DNA of 17,857 nucleotides, taken from NCBI GenBank assembly GCA_002352545.1, contig DEIO01000010.1, forward strand, positions 1-17,857, given 5' to 3'. Positions 6,806 through 14,091 of this stretch are shown piece by piece. The DNA is from Patescibacteria group bacterium UBA2772. Lineage in GTDB: Bacteria; Patescibacteriota; Minisyncoccia; Moranbacterales; DUUL01. A program made the position numbers and the translations under genes. The notes beneath the pieces were generated by a model that made no database searches, was not told the DNA's origin, and saw only the letters and a list, made by a program, of their open reading frames with translations. Positions within the stretch are counted from its first letter, which is position 1. Each line of letters starts with the position of its first letter.

Positions 6806-7723
6806 ATGACTAATAAAAATAAAAAACAAAAATTTACAGCAGCTACAACTTGTGCTGGTTGTCCGATTGGGGTTGTCGTGAGGACTGTTTTGGATGCTAC
6901 TGATGATCCAATTGTTGTTACGAATGCAACTGGATGTATGGAAGTTACTTCAACGATTTACCCAAATACTTCTTGGAGAATCCCGTATATTCATAGTGTA
7001 TTTGGCAATGCAGGAGCAACTGCTTCTGGGATTGAAGCTGCAGTTAAATCTTTGAGTAAACAAAAGAAAGTTAGCAAAAAAGTTAAGGTAATCGCTTTTG
7101 GTGGAGATGGGGGAACTTATGATATTGGATTCCAGGCACTTTCTGGTGCATTGGAAAGAGGGCATGATTTTTTGTATGTTTGTTACGATAATGGGGCCTA
7201 TATGAACACAGGGAATCAAAGAAGTGGAGGGACTCCAATGGGTGCTAGTACACAAACAACTCCTTTTGGTAAGGAGTCTTTTGGAAAAGAGAGACGACGT
7301 AAAGATATTATGGCAATTGTCGCTGGACATCATGTTCCATATTTAGCAACTGCTAATATTGGTTTTTTGCAAGATTTCAAAGATAAAGTTAAGAAAGCTT
7401 TGAAAATAAAGGGTCCAAAGTTCATTTTGGTATTTTCTCCTTGTGTTGCACTCTGGAAATTTCCACCTAGTAAAACTTTTGACGTAGCAAAACTAGGCAC
7501 AGAAGCAAACTTTTGGCCTTTATATGAAGTTGAAAATGGGAAGTATAAACTTTCCTATGAACCAAAAGAAAGAAAATCAATTGAAGAATTCTATGGAATG
7601 CAGGGGAGGTTTAAGCACATTTTTAGAGATGAAAATAAAGACTCAATTCTAAAGAAAATCCAAACTGAAATCGATAATGATTTTGAGAGAATAAAAGCTA
7701 CAGTTAAAGCACATAAAGATTAA
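6806..7723 (+). CDS. porB: 2-oxoacid:ferredoxin oxidoreductase, beta subunit
   Basis: This 305-residue chain binds TPP and one [4Fe-4S] cluster. The TPP/Mg motif starts at GDG (100-102) and ends at Asn129 in YDNGAYMNTG, the usual spacing. Cluster cysteines are visible at 16 and 19 (CAGC), 44 (TGCME) and 213 (SPCVALW). SGGTPMGASTQTTP after the TPP motif is characteristic of pyruvate oxidoreductase beta subunits and favours pyruvate as substrate. With PorA, PorC and PorD the enzyme is complete. The gene ends 9 bases before rmuC. Confidence 0.95.
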   Translation: MTNKNKKQKFTAATTCAGCPIGVVVRTVLDATDDPIVVTNATGCMEVTSTIYPNTSWRIPYIHSVFGNAGATASGIEAAVKSLSKQKKVSKKVKVIAFGGDGGTYDIGFQALSGALERGHDFLYVCYDNGAYMNTGNQRSGGTPMGASTQTTPFGKESFGKERRRKDIMAIVAGHHVPYLATANIGFLQDFKDKVKKALKIKGPKFILVFSPCVALWKFPPSKTFDVAKLGTEANFWPLYEVENGKYKLSYEPKERKSIEEFYGMQGRFKHIFRDENKDSILKKIQTEIDNDFERIKATVKAHKD

Positions 7724-7732
7724 AGTTAAAAG

Positions 7733-8872
7733 ATGAGTTTGGAGATAATTATAGTTGTGATTTTATTGATAATTGGTTTTGTTGGTTTGACATTTTTTCT
7801 TAATAAAAAGCTTTCAAATGTCCAAAGTGAGGACAAGGGGAAAGAACTACTTATGCTACAGCAACAAATGGGCCAAGTCATTCATACATTGGATCGACGT
7901 TTAGCTGATAACAAGCAGGAATTAGACAGGAGACTTTCTGAGTCTAATACAATTTCAAGGAGTCAATCGAGTGAAAATATTCGAGTTATACAAGATATTT
8001 CAAAAGAGAATCAAGGTCAGATCAATATGATTAACAAACAGCTTTTGGGTGTTACTGAAAGCATGATAAAGCTTGATGAAACAAATCGCCAAGTGATGGA
8101 TTTTTCCTCGCAACTTAAGAATTTACAAGATATTTTAAAGAATCCAAAGCAAAGAGGTGTGCTTGGCGAATATTTTTTGGAGGAAACTCTCAAGAATGTT
8201 TTACCACCAAATAGCTATCAAATGCAATATGGTTTTGATGACGGAACGATTGTTGATGCTGTTGTGTTTGTGAAAGAAAAGATTGTTCCAATAGATTCAA
8301 AGTTTTCCTTGGAAACATATGAAAAACTTTTAAACTGCACCGAACAAGATCAGAGGACTGTTCTTGAAAAACAATTCAAACAAGATTTGAAGAATAGAAT
8401 TGATGAAACTTCTAAATATGTAAAGTCAGGAGAGAATACCGTTGATTTTGCCTTTATGTTCATTCCTTCAGAGGCAATCTACTATGATCTATTGATTAAT
8501 AAGGTTGGTAACTCACAAGTTTTTTCGCGAGATTTGATTGAATATGCATTTAAAGATAAGCATGTGATTATTGTTTCACCAACTTCTTTTCTGGCATATC
8601 TACAGACCGTTTTGCAAGGACTCAGAGCTCTTGAGATTGAGGAGTCTGCAAAAGAAATACAAAAGAATGTTGAAAAACTAGGAAAACATCTTGATCAGTA
8701 CGTTGCTTATCATGAAAAGCTTGGAAATACATTGAAAACAACAGTAAACCATTACAATCACTCCAACAAGGAACTTGGGAAGATTGATAGGGATATTATG
8801 AAAGTTACACAAGCAGAAGAGAGACCTGAACTTATAGCAGATGACGTTGAGATTCCTAAGTTTGAAAACTAG
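7733..8872 (+). CDS. rmuC: RmuC-family DNA recombination protein
   Basis: This 379-residue protein has an N-terminal membrane helix (4-23), a long predicted coiled coil (about 30-130), and the RmuC nuclease-like domain. Family signatures are RGVLGEYFLEETL (141-153), QYGFDDGTIVDAVVF with Asp175, and VPIDSKFSLE (185-194), followed by FMFIPSEAIY and IIVSPTSFLAYLQT. RmuC limits inversions and rearrangements at repeats, in a way that is not fully understood. The acidic residues and the D-x-K triad of the nuclease-like fold are present. The gene starts 9 bases after porB, so it is the last gene of the operon, closed by the strong terminator at 8891. Confidence 0.92.
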   Translation: MSLEIIIVVILLIIGFVGLTFFLNKKLSNVQSEDKGKELLMLQQQMGQVIHTLDRRLADNKQELDRRLSESNTISRSQSSENIRVIQDISKENQGQINMINKQLLGVTESMIKLDETNRQVMDFSSQLKNLQDILKNPKQRGVLGEYFLEETLKNVLPPNSYQMQYGFDDGTIVDAVVFVKEKIVPIDSKFSLETYEKLLNCTEQDQRTVLEKQFKQDLKNRIDETSKYVKSGENTVDFAFMFIPSEAIYYDLLINKVGNSQVFSRDLIEYAFKDKHVIIVSPTSFLAYLQTVLQGLRALEIEESAKEIQKNVEKLGKHLDQYVAYHEKLGNTLKTTVNHYNHSNKELGKIDRDIMKVTQAEERPELIADDVEIPKFEN

Positions 8873-8890
8873 AACAAAAATACATTGAAT

Positions 8891-8938
8891 AAATAAACAA
8901 AAAAACTCAGTAAATTTCCTGAGTTTTTTTGTTTATTT
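8891..8938. terminator. Bidirectional terminator between convergent genes
   Basis: A 20-base arm (8891-8910) pairs perfectly with 8919-8938 around the 8-base loop TAAATTTC. The core ACTCAG/CTGAGT is flanked by A-runs and T-runs on both strands. It ends the 2214-8872 operon from one side and the large minus-strand gene from the other. Confidence 0.92.
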
Positions 8939-8966
8939 TTTTTCGGAAGAAGGATCACTTGGAAAT

Positions 8967-8987
8967 CCTAACAAGAAATGTTCTAGG
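8967..8987 (-). repeat. 21-base element after a minus-strand stop codon, copy A
   Basis: Read on the minus strand, this element begins CCTAGAACATTTCTT and ends AGG, six bases after the stop of the PP2C-like gene. It matches copy B at 11844-11864 at 16 of 21 positions. Its ends (CCTA/TAGG) can pair, and each copy is followed by another small hairpin (here AGGAT/ATCCT). Confidence 0.4.
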
Positions 8988-8992
8988 CGCTT

Positions 8993-11689
8993 TTAATTAA
9001 CTGAAATTCTAAGGACTTTACCTTCCTTTGTGCTAACAAAAGCTCTGTCTTGTTTTTCATTTACCCAAAAATTTTGAGCTTCAATAAAGTTTTTGTTGAA
9101 GAACATTTTTTGTTTCTCAGGATTGTTTTTGGAGATCTTAAACAAAACACCATTTTGAGAGTCTAAGGCATAAATAGTATTTGGTTTCGTGTTTGTTTCA
9201 ATGTCCACAATTTTTAATTTGTTTGTATCAGAAGCTTTTAACTTTAGTGATGTTTTTAATTTTCCTTCAAAATATTGTTGAATTTCTCCTTTTTCGGAGG
9301 CTACTAATAATGAATCATCTACAGCTAAATCAGCAGCAGAAGAGAAGAATTCTTGATTGGCGATTCTTGCTTTTGGATTATAAAAACCACCTGGTTTTCT
9401 TGGAAATTGATAGATATTTCGGGAGTTTTTGTCTAGAACGTATAGATATTGAAGGTATACTCCTGCGCCACCAATTGAAATGTTGTTTGGTATTTTAATA
9501 TTTACATCAGTTAATCTATTCATTACGGGACTATAGGAGAAGACATTTTTTTCCGAGATTAGGAAGATCAATCTTAAGGTTGGCATTGAAACAAGTGTTT
9601 TTATATTTCTAACGCTATTTTTGAGTGCTATTTCTTCTAACTTATTATTGGTCACATTTAGTCGGAAAAACTTTCCATTGTTTGTGTATGCAAAAATTTC
9701 ATCTTTATCGCCAGTTAGGGAAATAACCTTAGATTCAAGGTTTGCTATTTCAGTCGAGTCTACTTTGTTAGCTAGTTGTAGATTAGATGGTTCAACTTTT
9801 GTGATTTCGGGTTTAATAATTGCTGCTACTGGCTCTTTTCTCAGAGTCAAAAGAAAGATCACAATCAAGATAAAAAACAAGACAAGTGCAGAAATAAGAA
9901 GAATCTTTTTGTGTTTTTTAAGTAACCTAAATAGTCTTTTTTTCCCAATTTCCCAATCTCTTTCCTTTATGGATGTTAAAACAGGAGCTGTTGATTTTTT
10001 GAGATATTTTTGTGCGCTTGAAATCCTATCTTTGAACGAAAGTTTCTCTTTGGTTTCACTATATTCATAGGTGGACTTATCCATTTCAGTAGAGCCTTTT
10101 TTGTCTGAGGATTGTAATTTTTCAAAGATTAAGGTAATAAACGAGGATATTTTTTTGAACATTTTTTCAAGGAATGACCTTATTTTTTCAAAAGTACCTT
10201 TAAAATCAAAAGGTTGAATTTTTTTGCTAATTTTCCTTAGAGTACTTTCAAAGGAAGAGACTCTATCTTGATATTTTTTTTCAAAAATTTCTTCTTCTTT
10301 TTCTCTAATTTTTCGATTTTTTGATCGCATAAGATCCTTTTCTTCTTTGATTTTACTTTTTTCTGTTTCAAGATGTTCTTTTTTCTTGGTTTCTTTAGAT
10401 GGTTTAGAAGGATACGAAACACTATTATTAAAAGACATGTCTTTGATGTTGTCGTTAGCTTTTTTGATTTTGAGTTTTGAAATCAATGAGATTTTATCTG
10501 ATGAAAAAGAGCTTCTTTTCAGATCTTCAAGAGTTTTTTTGGCTTTGTTAAATATCGAATTAAAGCTTTTTTCTGTACTATTGTCAATTTCTGTTAGTTC
10601 AATTCCTCCCCCCTCATCTGATTCCTTGATGAATAGTTCCGGTTGTTGTTCGAATGGCGAAATAGGCGAAGAGCCAATATCCATATTCTTTTTTATGATC
10701 TTTCGCTTCTTAGTTTTTTGGGCAGTAGAATTTTCATTTAAAGACGATTCTTTGGTAAAAACTTTTTTTTCTGCAAGATTTATTTCGCCATTACTAGTTT
10801 TCTTGGGAATCAAAGAAGATATTAGTTTTTCTGTTGAAGTCGTGTTTTTCTGGTTCTTATCCTCATTTTTATTCCCATCAAGTTTTTTGAGGGAATGACA
10901 TCTTTTGCCAAGCGAAGTTCGCGTTGAAAGATCTTTGCTTTCACCAAAAAAGTTTAGTTTACTCGTTTGTTTTTTGCTAGAAACAGGCATAACACTCTTT
11001 TCTTTGATATTTATAACAATTGTTCCAACATTTTGTCCTTCGATGTCTAATGTGGACTTTAGGATATTATCAAATTCATTTGAGGTAAAAGTTTTTGTAT
11101 GTCTGGTTATTTCTTCCAGGGATAATGATTCAAACAAGGAATCTGTTGAAAAGATGACCTTGTCTTTCAAAGAAAGTTCTCCAGATGATATATCCAAGAA
11201 AGTTTTAACTGGGTGATTGTTTTCATATTTGTTTAGTTCTTTGGAAATTTCCATAATGCTTTTATTTTTGGAAAGAAAAATGTGACCGTTTCCAAGTTTT
11301 GTAAAATGAATCTCACTTCCTTTCATGATGCCAATGACTACATCCAAATTATCAATCCAACTTGTGACTTCATGTTCAGCTAGATCTGCTAATGCTAGGT
11401 TTACCTTATTTAAAGTAGCTTCGAAGCTTTCTGCTGTTCCTCTGTTTGGCTTCAGAAAGAACTCTCTCTTGATAACCTGAGAGAGTAGATTTGGCAGATA
11501 TGCTGATTCTTCTGAGTGTTCATTGCTTTGAATTAATCCAAAAATTTCCCCAAGCTTTTTTTGCGCGGGGTTTTCTCCTTGGAAGTGGAAGATGTTGTGA
11601 AAAGGTTGTAAATTAGCATCCTTACAAACGTCTACCAAAAAGGAATCAAGTTCAATTTCAGTTTTTGGTTTTTCTTTTTTGTTGGTCAT
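8993..11689 (-). CDS. PP2C-like / transmembrane / beta-propeller-like protein
   Basis: This protein has 898 residues from the ATG at 11689. Residues about 80-235 resemble a PP2C (PPM) phosphatase: IHFTKLGNGHIFLS matches the family's GDS strand, and SLKDKVIFSTDSLFESLSLEEI matches its later D-xLLxTDGL segment. The usual metal-binding DGxGG is not visible, GDS reads GNG and DGL reads DSL, so it is probably catalytically dead. A long Lys/Ser-rich region with likely coiled coil follows. One transmembrane helix (about 595-616) comes next, then a C-terminal region (about 645-898) with repeated strand patterns like propeller blades. Topology should be phosphatase-like domain inside and propeller outside, so a sensor or scaffold role is inferred. 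A TTG five codons upstream (11704) is an alternative start. Confidence 0.8.
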   Translation of the reverse strand: MTNKKEKPKTEIELDSFLVDVCKDANLQPFHNIFHFQGENPAQKKLGEIFGLIQSNEHSEESAYLPNLLSQVIKREFFLKPNRGTAESFEATLNKVNLALADLAEHEVTSWIDNLDVVIGIMKGSEIHFTKLGNGHIFLSKNKSIMEISKELNKYENNHPVKTFLDISSGELSLKDKVIFSTDSLFESLSLEEITRHTKTFTSNEFDNILKSTLDIEGQNVGTIVINIKEKSVMPVSSKKQTSKLNFFGESKDLSTRTSLGKRCHSLKKLDGNKNEDKNQKNTTSTEKLISSLIPKKTSNGEINLAEKKVFTKESSLNENSTAQKTKKRKIIKKNMDIGSSPISPFEQQPELFIKESDEGGGIELTEIDNSTEKSFNSIFNKAKKTLEDLKRSSFSSDKISLISKLKIKKANDNIKDMSFNNSVSYPSKPSKETKKKEHLETEKSKIKEEKDLMRSKNRKIREKEEEIFEKKYQDRVSSFESTLRKISKKIQPFDFKGTFEKIRSFLEKMFKKISSFITLIFEKLQSSDKKGSTEMDKSTYEYSETKEKLSFKDRISSAQKYLKKSTAPVLTSIKERDWEIGKKRLFRLLKKHKKILLISALVLFFILIVIFLLTLRKEPVAAIIKPEITKVEPSNLQLANKVDSTEIANLESKVISLTGDKDEIFAYTNNGKFFRLNVTNNKLEEIALKNSVRNIKTLVSMPTLRLIFLISEKNVFSYSPVMNRLTDVNIKIPNNISIGGAGVYLQYLYVLDKNSRNIYQFPRKPGGFYNPKARIANQEFFSSAADLAVDDSLLVASEKGEIQQYFEGKLKTSLKLKASDTNKLKIVDIETNTKPNTIYALDSQNGVLFKISKNNPEKQKMFFNKNFIEAQNFWVNEKQDRAFVSTKEGKVLRISVN

Positions 11690-11742
11690 ATCAAAATTTT
11701 TCAAAGAAACTCTTGGTTTCCATGATATTTCTTTTCTTTTCT

Positions 11743-11771
11743 ATTATAAATCAAGTGATTTATTTCTGCAA
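11743..11771 (-). promoter_or_regulatory. Promoter of the PP2C-like membrane protein gene
   Basis: On the minus strand TTGCAG (11766-11771) and a perfect TATAAT (11743-11748) are 17 bases apart. Transcription should begin near 11736, about 47 bases before the ATG. TATAAT and the next seven bases (AGAAAAG) are identical to those of the PEGA gene promoter at 2013. Confidence 0.7.
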
Positions 11772-11843
11772 AAAATAAAGGCAATTTACTGAAGTTTGGT
11801 GAATTGTCTGTTATTTATCCCAGAGGAGCATTCAAAATAAAGT

Positions 11844-11864
11844 CCTCTAAAGAACTGTTTTAGG
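11844..11864 (-). repeat. 21-base element after a minus-strand stop codon, copy B
   Basis: Read on the minus strand it begins CCTAAAACAGTTCTT and ends AGG, 17 bases after the stop of the 54-residue membrane protein. It is 16/21 identical to copy A at 8967-8987. AGAGGA and TCCTCT (11822-11827 and 11843-11848) form an adjacent hairpin, and GAGCA/TGCTC (11826-11830, 11865-11869) could form a competing outer stem. Confidence 0.4.
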
Positions 11865-11881
11865 TGCTCGTTTTTTCAATT

Positions 11882-12046
11882 CTAAGGAAAGACATTGAAT
11901 TGATCCTCAATCATAACAAAAAGCTCAGCATAGACAAGAATAAGAGAGGTTGATGTCGCTATCAGTATGCGATAAAAGATTTTGCTGATACCCTTATTTT
12001 TGTTTGTAACACAAAGGTTTTTGAGTGTGAAGTCGAAATTTTCCAT
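11882..12046 (-). CDS. 54-residue single-pass membrane protein divergent from hrcA
   Basis: No family is recognised. The start at 12046 is supported by AGGAG (minus strand, 12053-12057) six bases upstream, one of the few good Shine-Dalgarno sequences in the window. The protein begins MENFDFTLKN, has a basic stretch (NKNKGISKIFYR), and then one hydrophobic helix (about 25-46, ILIATSTSLILVYAELFVMI), ending in EDQFNVFP. The frame stays open to 12148, but that longer form has no Shine-Dalgarno and would overrun the predicted promoter. A good minus-strand promoter (12099-12127) shares its -35 bases with the hrcA promoter. Being divergent from the heat-shock regulator suggests, but does not show, a stress-linked envelope role. 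Confidence 0.7.
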   Translation of the reverse strand: MENFDFTLKNLCVTNKNKGISKIFYRILIATSTSLILVYAELFVMIEDQFNVFP

Positions 12047-12098
12047 TAAATACTCCTTTTTGAAAGTTGTTGTCTTGGTGCTACCCCATTTAATTCCT

Positions 12099-12127
12099 AT
12101 TCTAGGATATCTAGAAACGTTTGACAA
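12099..12127 (-). promoter_or_regulatory. Promoter of the 54-residue membrane protein gene
   Basis: On the minus strand TTGTCA (12122-12127) and TAGAAT (12099-12104) are 17 bases apart, giving a leader of about 46 bases. Its -35 box overlaps the hrcA -35 box by five bases, so the two polymerase sites compete or are co-regulated. Confidence 0.65.
12100..12116. promoter_or_regulatory. Inverted repeat inside the divergent promoter region
   Basis: TTCTAG and CTAGAA flank GATAT, overlapping the -10 box and spacer of the minus-strand promoter. A bound protein here would block the small membrane protein gene. It is a candidate operator distinct from CIRCE; no cognate regulator is known. Confidence 0.4.
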
Positions 12128-12149
12128 ATATTTGAAACTATCATACAAT
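12121..12149 (+). promoter_or_regulatory. Promoter of the hrcA heat-shock cluster
   Basis: A perfect TTGACA (12121-12126) and TACAAT (12144-12149) are separated by exactly 17 bases. Predicted transcription starts near 12156, inside the CIRCE operator, with a leader of about 45 bases before hrcA. Confidence 0.9.
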
Positions 12150-12153
12150 AAAT

Positions 12154-12180
12154 TTAGCAGTCAGGTGTGTAGAGTGCTAA
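12154..12180 (+). promoter_or_regulatory. CIRCE operator (HrcA-binding site)
   Basis: The sequence is TTAGCAGTC, nine bases, GAGTGCTAA. It differs from the CIRCE consensus TTAGCACTC-N9-GAGTGCTAA at one position in the left arm. It lies 4 bases after the -10 box, over the transcription start, where bound HrcA would block polymerase. This indicates that the downstream heat-shock genes, and hrcA itself, are repressed by HrcA and released on stress. Confidence 0.93.
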
Positions 12181-12200
12181 TAACAGATTAACAAAAAAAG

Positions 12201-12974
12201 ATGCTTTCAGAACGACAGGGGAAAATTCTAGCGTTAATCGTTCAAGAATATATAAAAACAGCAGTCCCTGTCAGCAGTTCCTCAATAACCAAGAGTTTTA
12301 AGAAAGATATTTCATCTGCAACAATCAGAAATGAGATGTTGGGGTTAGAAAAAATTGGTTTTTTATTAAAACCACATGTTTCAGCAGGAAGAATTCCTTC
12401 TGACGCAGGATACCGTTATTTTATCGATAATCTCTTGAGAAATAAAAGTCTAACAGAGGATGATCAGAAAACTTTGCAAGTTGAAATGTTGAAGTTGAAA
12501 GCTCAGAATACAAGACTTTCAAGAACACTTGCAAAAACACTTTCAACATCATCGAGATGTCTAGCATTTTCAGGACTTATTGAGAAGAAAGAATATTATG
12601 ATTTTGGAATGAATACTTTGATGAATGATCCAGAATTCAATGAATTAGATGAGGTTTCTAGGATTTCAGCATCACTTGATATTATTGATGAGAAAATGGA
12701 CAAATTACTTTCTCAATTAAAGGATGGGGAGACTAGAATCTTTATTGGAGAGGAGAATCCAATTGAAGAGATTCGCAAATGTTCGATGATTGTTTCTCCA
12801 TATCGTTTGGAAAATGGTGAAAGAGGAGTGTTAGCAATTATTGGTCCTAAGAGAATGGAATATTCAAAAAATAAGAATCTAATTGATTTTGTTAAAGGAT
12901 TCTTTAACAGCAAAGGCGCAAAGGCATTGTTTTTCTCTGCAACAGGAGTAAATCTAATTAATATTGTTTCCTAG
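12201..12974 (+). CDS. hrcA: Heat-inducible transcription repressor HrcA (short form)
   Basis: The N-terminal winged-helix domain is clear: LSERQGKILALIVQEYI, TAVPVSSSSI, the recognition-helix region SSATIRNEMLGLEKIGFLLKPH (38-59) and SAGRIPSDAGYRYFID (61-76). The C-terminal domain ends with RGVLAIIGPKRMEYSKNKNLIDFV, the usual HrcA dimerisation-domain ending. Total length is 257 residues against about 340 in well-studied HrcA proteins, so some 80 residues are missing, probably from the middle inserted dimerising domain. It binds CIRCE; one lies just upstream, so it should repress its own operon. In other bacteria folding by GroEL activates HrcA; no groEL is in this window. There is no Shine-Dalgarno. 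Confidence 0.95.
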   Translation: MLSERQGKILALIVQEYIKTAVPVSSSSITKSFKKDISSATIRNEMLGLEKIGFLLKPHVSAGRIPSDAGYRYFIDNLLRNKSLTEDDQKTLQVEMLKLKAQNTRLSRTLAKTLSTSSRCLAFSGLIEKKEYYDFGMNTLMNDPEFNELDEVSRISASLDIIDEKMDKLLSQLKDGETRIFIGEENPIEEIRKCSMIVSPYRLENGERGVLAIIGPKRMEYSKNKNLIDFVKGFFNSKGAKALFFSATGVNLINIVS

Positions 12975-13060
12975 CTACTAAACGAAAAACGGATTATTTA
13001 TATATATGATAAGTTGATTACGTATATCTAAGTAGGGGAGATAAAAATAAAAAATTTCAC

Positions 13061-13993
13061 ATGAGTTTAATGGGAAAAAATAAGAATAAGTTTAAAATGA
13101 ACGAAGAAAAAAACAACAAAGAATTTGATTTTGAAAATAACTGTGTACGACTGATGGCGATTACGGTTAAGGTTGTAGTTCTTAATTCAAGTGGCGAAGT
13201 ATTGTTACTCAAAAGAAGTAAAAAATGCTTGAATCCAGGAAAATGGGATTTGCCAGGTGGTCATATTGATAAGGACGAAACAATAAATGAAGCAATTCAA
13301 AGAGAAATGCTAGAAGAAACTGGCTTGAAGGTGACTGTTGGACCAATTTTGGATGCAGTTGAGTTTCCAAAAGATCATAAAGCTTTTAAGACTGAGAAAA
13401 GGGGATTACGTTATATCGCATTTGTTCAAGGAGAAGAAGAAGTCCATCTTGAAGAGGCAGAACATTCAGAATCCAGGTGGCTACCACTTGATGATGCGGA
13501 AAAGTTACTCAAAGGCAAAGGATTTGAAGAGGAGAAAAAACAAACAATTCTAAAAGCGAAAAACAGAATTGAACTTGAAAAATCCTTGAATGGTTGGCGT
13601 AGAACTTTAGCAGATTTTGACAATTTCAAAAAAAGAACAGAGAGGTCAAATGATGATTTTAGAAAGTTTTGTTTAGAGAATTTTATTATAGAGACTTTGC
13701 CTGTGATTGATAACTTTGAAATGGCAACGCAACATATCCCCGAGGAGCAACAAAGTGAAGGTTGGGTGGTAGGTGTGATGCATATCAAAAATCAACTACT
13801 AACAGTATTAGAAAGTAATGGTGTAACAGAAATTCCAACAAGAGAAGGTGATAAAGTCAATGAGTTGGTGCATGAAGTAATCAAATCCGAGGATGAAGAA
13901 GGCGAAAGTAAAGGAGAAGTGAAGAAGGTTTTGAAGAAAGGATATCAAATCGGAGAGAAAGTGATTAGACCAGCTACAGTTGAAACAAAGTAA
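13061..13993 (+). CDS. grpE: Nudix hydrolase-GrpE fusion protein
   Basis: One unbroken 310-residue frame carries two proteins. Residues about 30-160 are a Nudix domain with a perfect Nudix box: Gly67, Glu73, Arg81-Glu82, Glu85-Glu86 and Gly88 at the required spacing. Residues about 172-308 are GrpE: LADFDNFKKRTER, ENFIIETLPVIDNFEMA, GVMHIKNQLLTVLESNGV and the closing GYQIGEKVIRPATV. GrpE drives ADP release from DnaK, whose gene follows hsp20 downstream. The Nudix domain should cleave a nucleoside-diphosphate-linked substrate; which one is unknown. The long N-terminal helix normal in GrpE is shortened and merges with the last Nudix helix. The first ATG is used; ATGs at 13070 and 13097 are possible, and the region before the domain is poly-Lys/Asn. 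Confidence 0.93.
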   Translation: MSLMGKNKNKFKMNEEKNNKEFDFENNCVRLMAITVKVVVLNSSGEVLLLKRSKKCLNPGKWDLPGGHIDKDETINEAIQREMLEETGLKVTVGPILDAVEFPKDHKAFKTEKRGLRYIAFVQGEEEVHLEEAEHSESRWLPLDDAEKLLKGKGFEEEKKQTILKAKNRIELEKSLNGWRRTLADFDNFKKRTERSNDDFRKFCLENFIIETLPVIDNFEMATQHIPEEQQSEGWVVGVMHIKNQLLTVLESNGVTEIPTREGDKVNELVHEVIKSEDEEGESKGEVKKVLKKGYQIGEKVIRPATVETK

Positions 13994-14005
13994 TATAAAT
14001 TAATT

Positions 14006-14035
14006 TTGAACAAGGGGTTTAAATAGAATAATAAT
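14006..14035 (+). promoter_or_regulatory. Possible separate promoter for hsp20
   Basis: TTGAAC (14006-14011) is followed 17 bases later by TAATAA, or 18 bases later by AATAAT. If used, transcription would begin near 14041, just before the leader hairpin of hsp20. AT-rich context makes this only suggestive. Confidence 0.35.
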
Positions 14036-14049
14036 ATTTAATTCCGAAT

Positions 14050-14075
14050 GTTGCTGTAATGTTGATTACAACAAC
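14050..14075 (+). promoter_or_regulatory. Hairpin abutting the hsp20 ribosome binding site
   Basis: GTTGCTGTAAT and ATTACAACAAC pair with one C/A mismatch around the loop GTTG. The base after the hairpin is the first base of the Shine-Dalgarno. It could be a translational control element of a heat-shock gene, or an operator. The Shine-Dalgarno itself is not sequestered in this fold, so a classical thermometer is not shown. Confidence 0.5.
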
Positions 14076-14081
14076 AGGAGG
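14076..14081 (+). promoter_or_regulatory. Shine-Dalgarno that sets the hsp20 start
   Basis: A perfect AGGAGG lies 10 bases before the ATG at 14092 and after the ATG at 14059, so it supports the later start. That start also gives the typical Hsp20 opening MRRRQLVTWDPF. Confidence 0.8.
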
Positions 14082-14091
14082 ACACAAACCA

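Noticed and set aside
10347..10898. 183-residue plus-strand frame over the PP2C-like gene
   Set aside because: It is a Ser/Leu/Phe-rich antisense of a Lys/Ser-rich linker, with no promoter or ribosome site.
11691..11723. 10-codon upstream frame (METKSFFEKF) before the PP2C-like gene
   Set aside because: It ends one base before the ATG at 11689 and might couple translation, but short frames are expected by chance in AT-rich leaders and it has no Shine-Dalgarno.
11882..12148. 88-residue version of the small membrane protein
   Set aside because: Its start lies upstream of the predicted promoter and has no ribosome site; the 54-residue form has both.
14059..14091. Upstream start of hsp20 adding 11 residues
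   Set aside because: The ATG is inside the leader hairpin and before the AGGAGG; family proteins start at the MRRR position.
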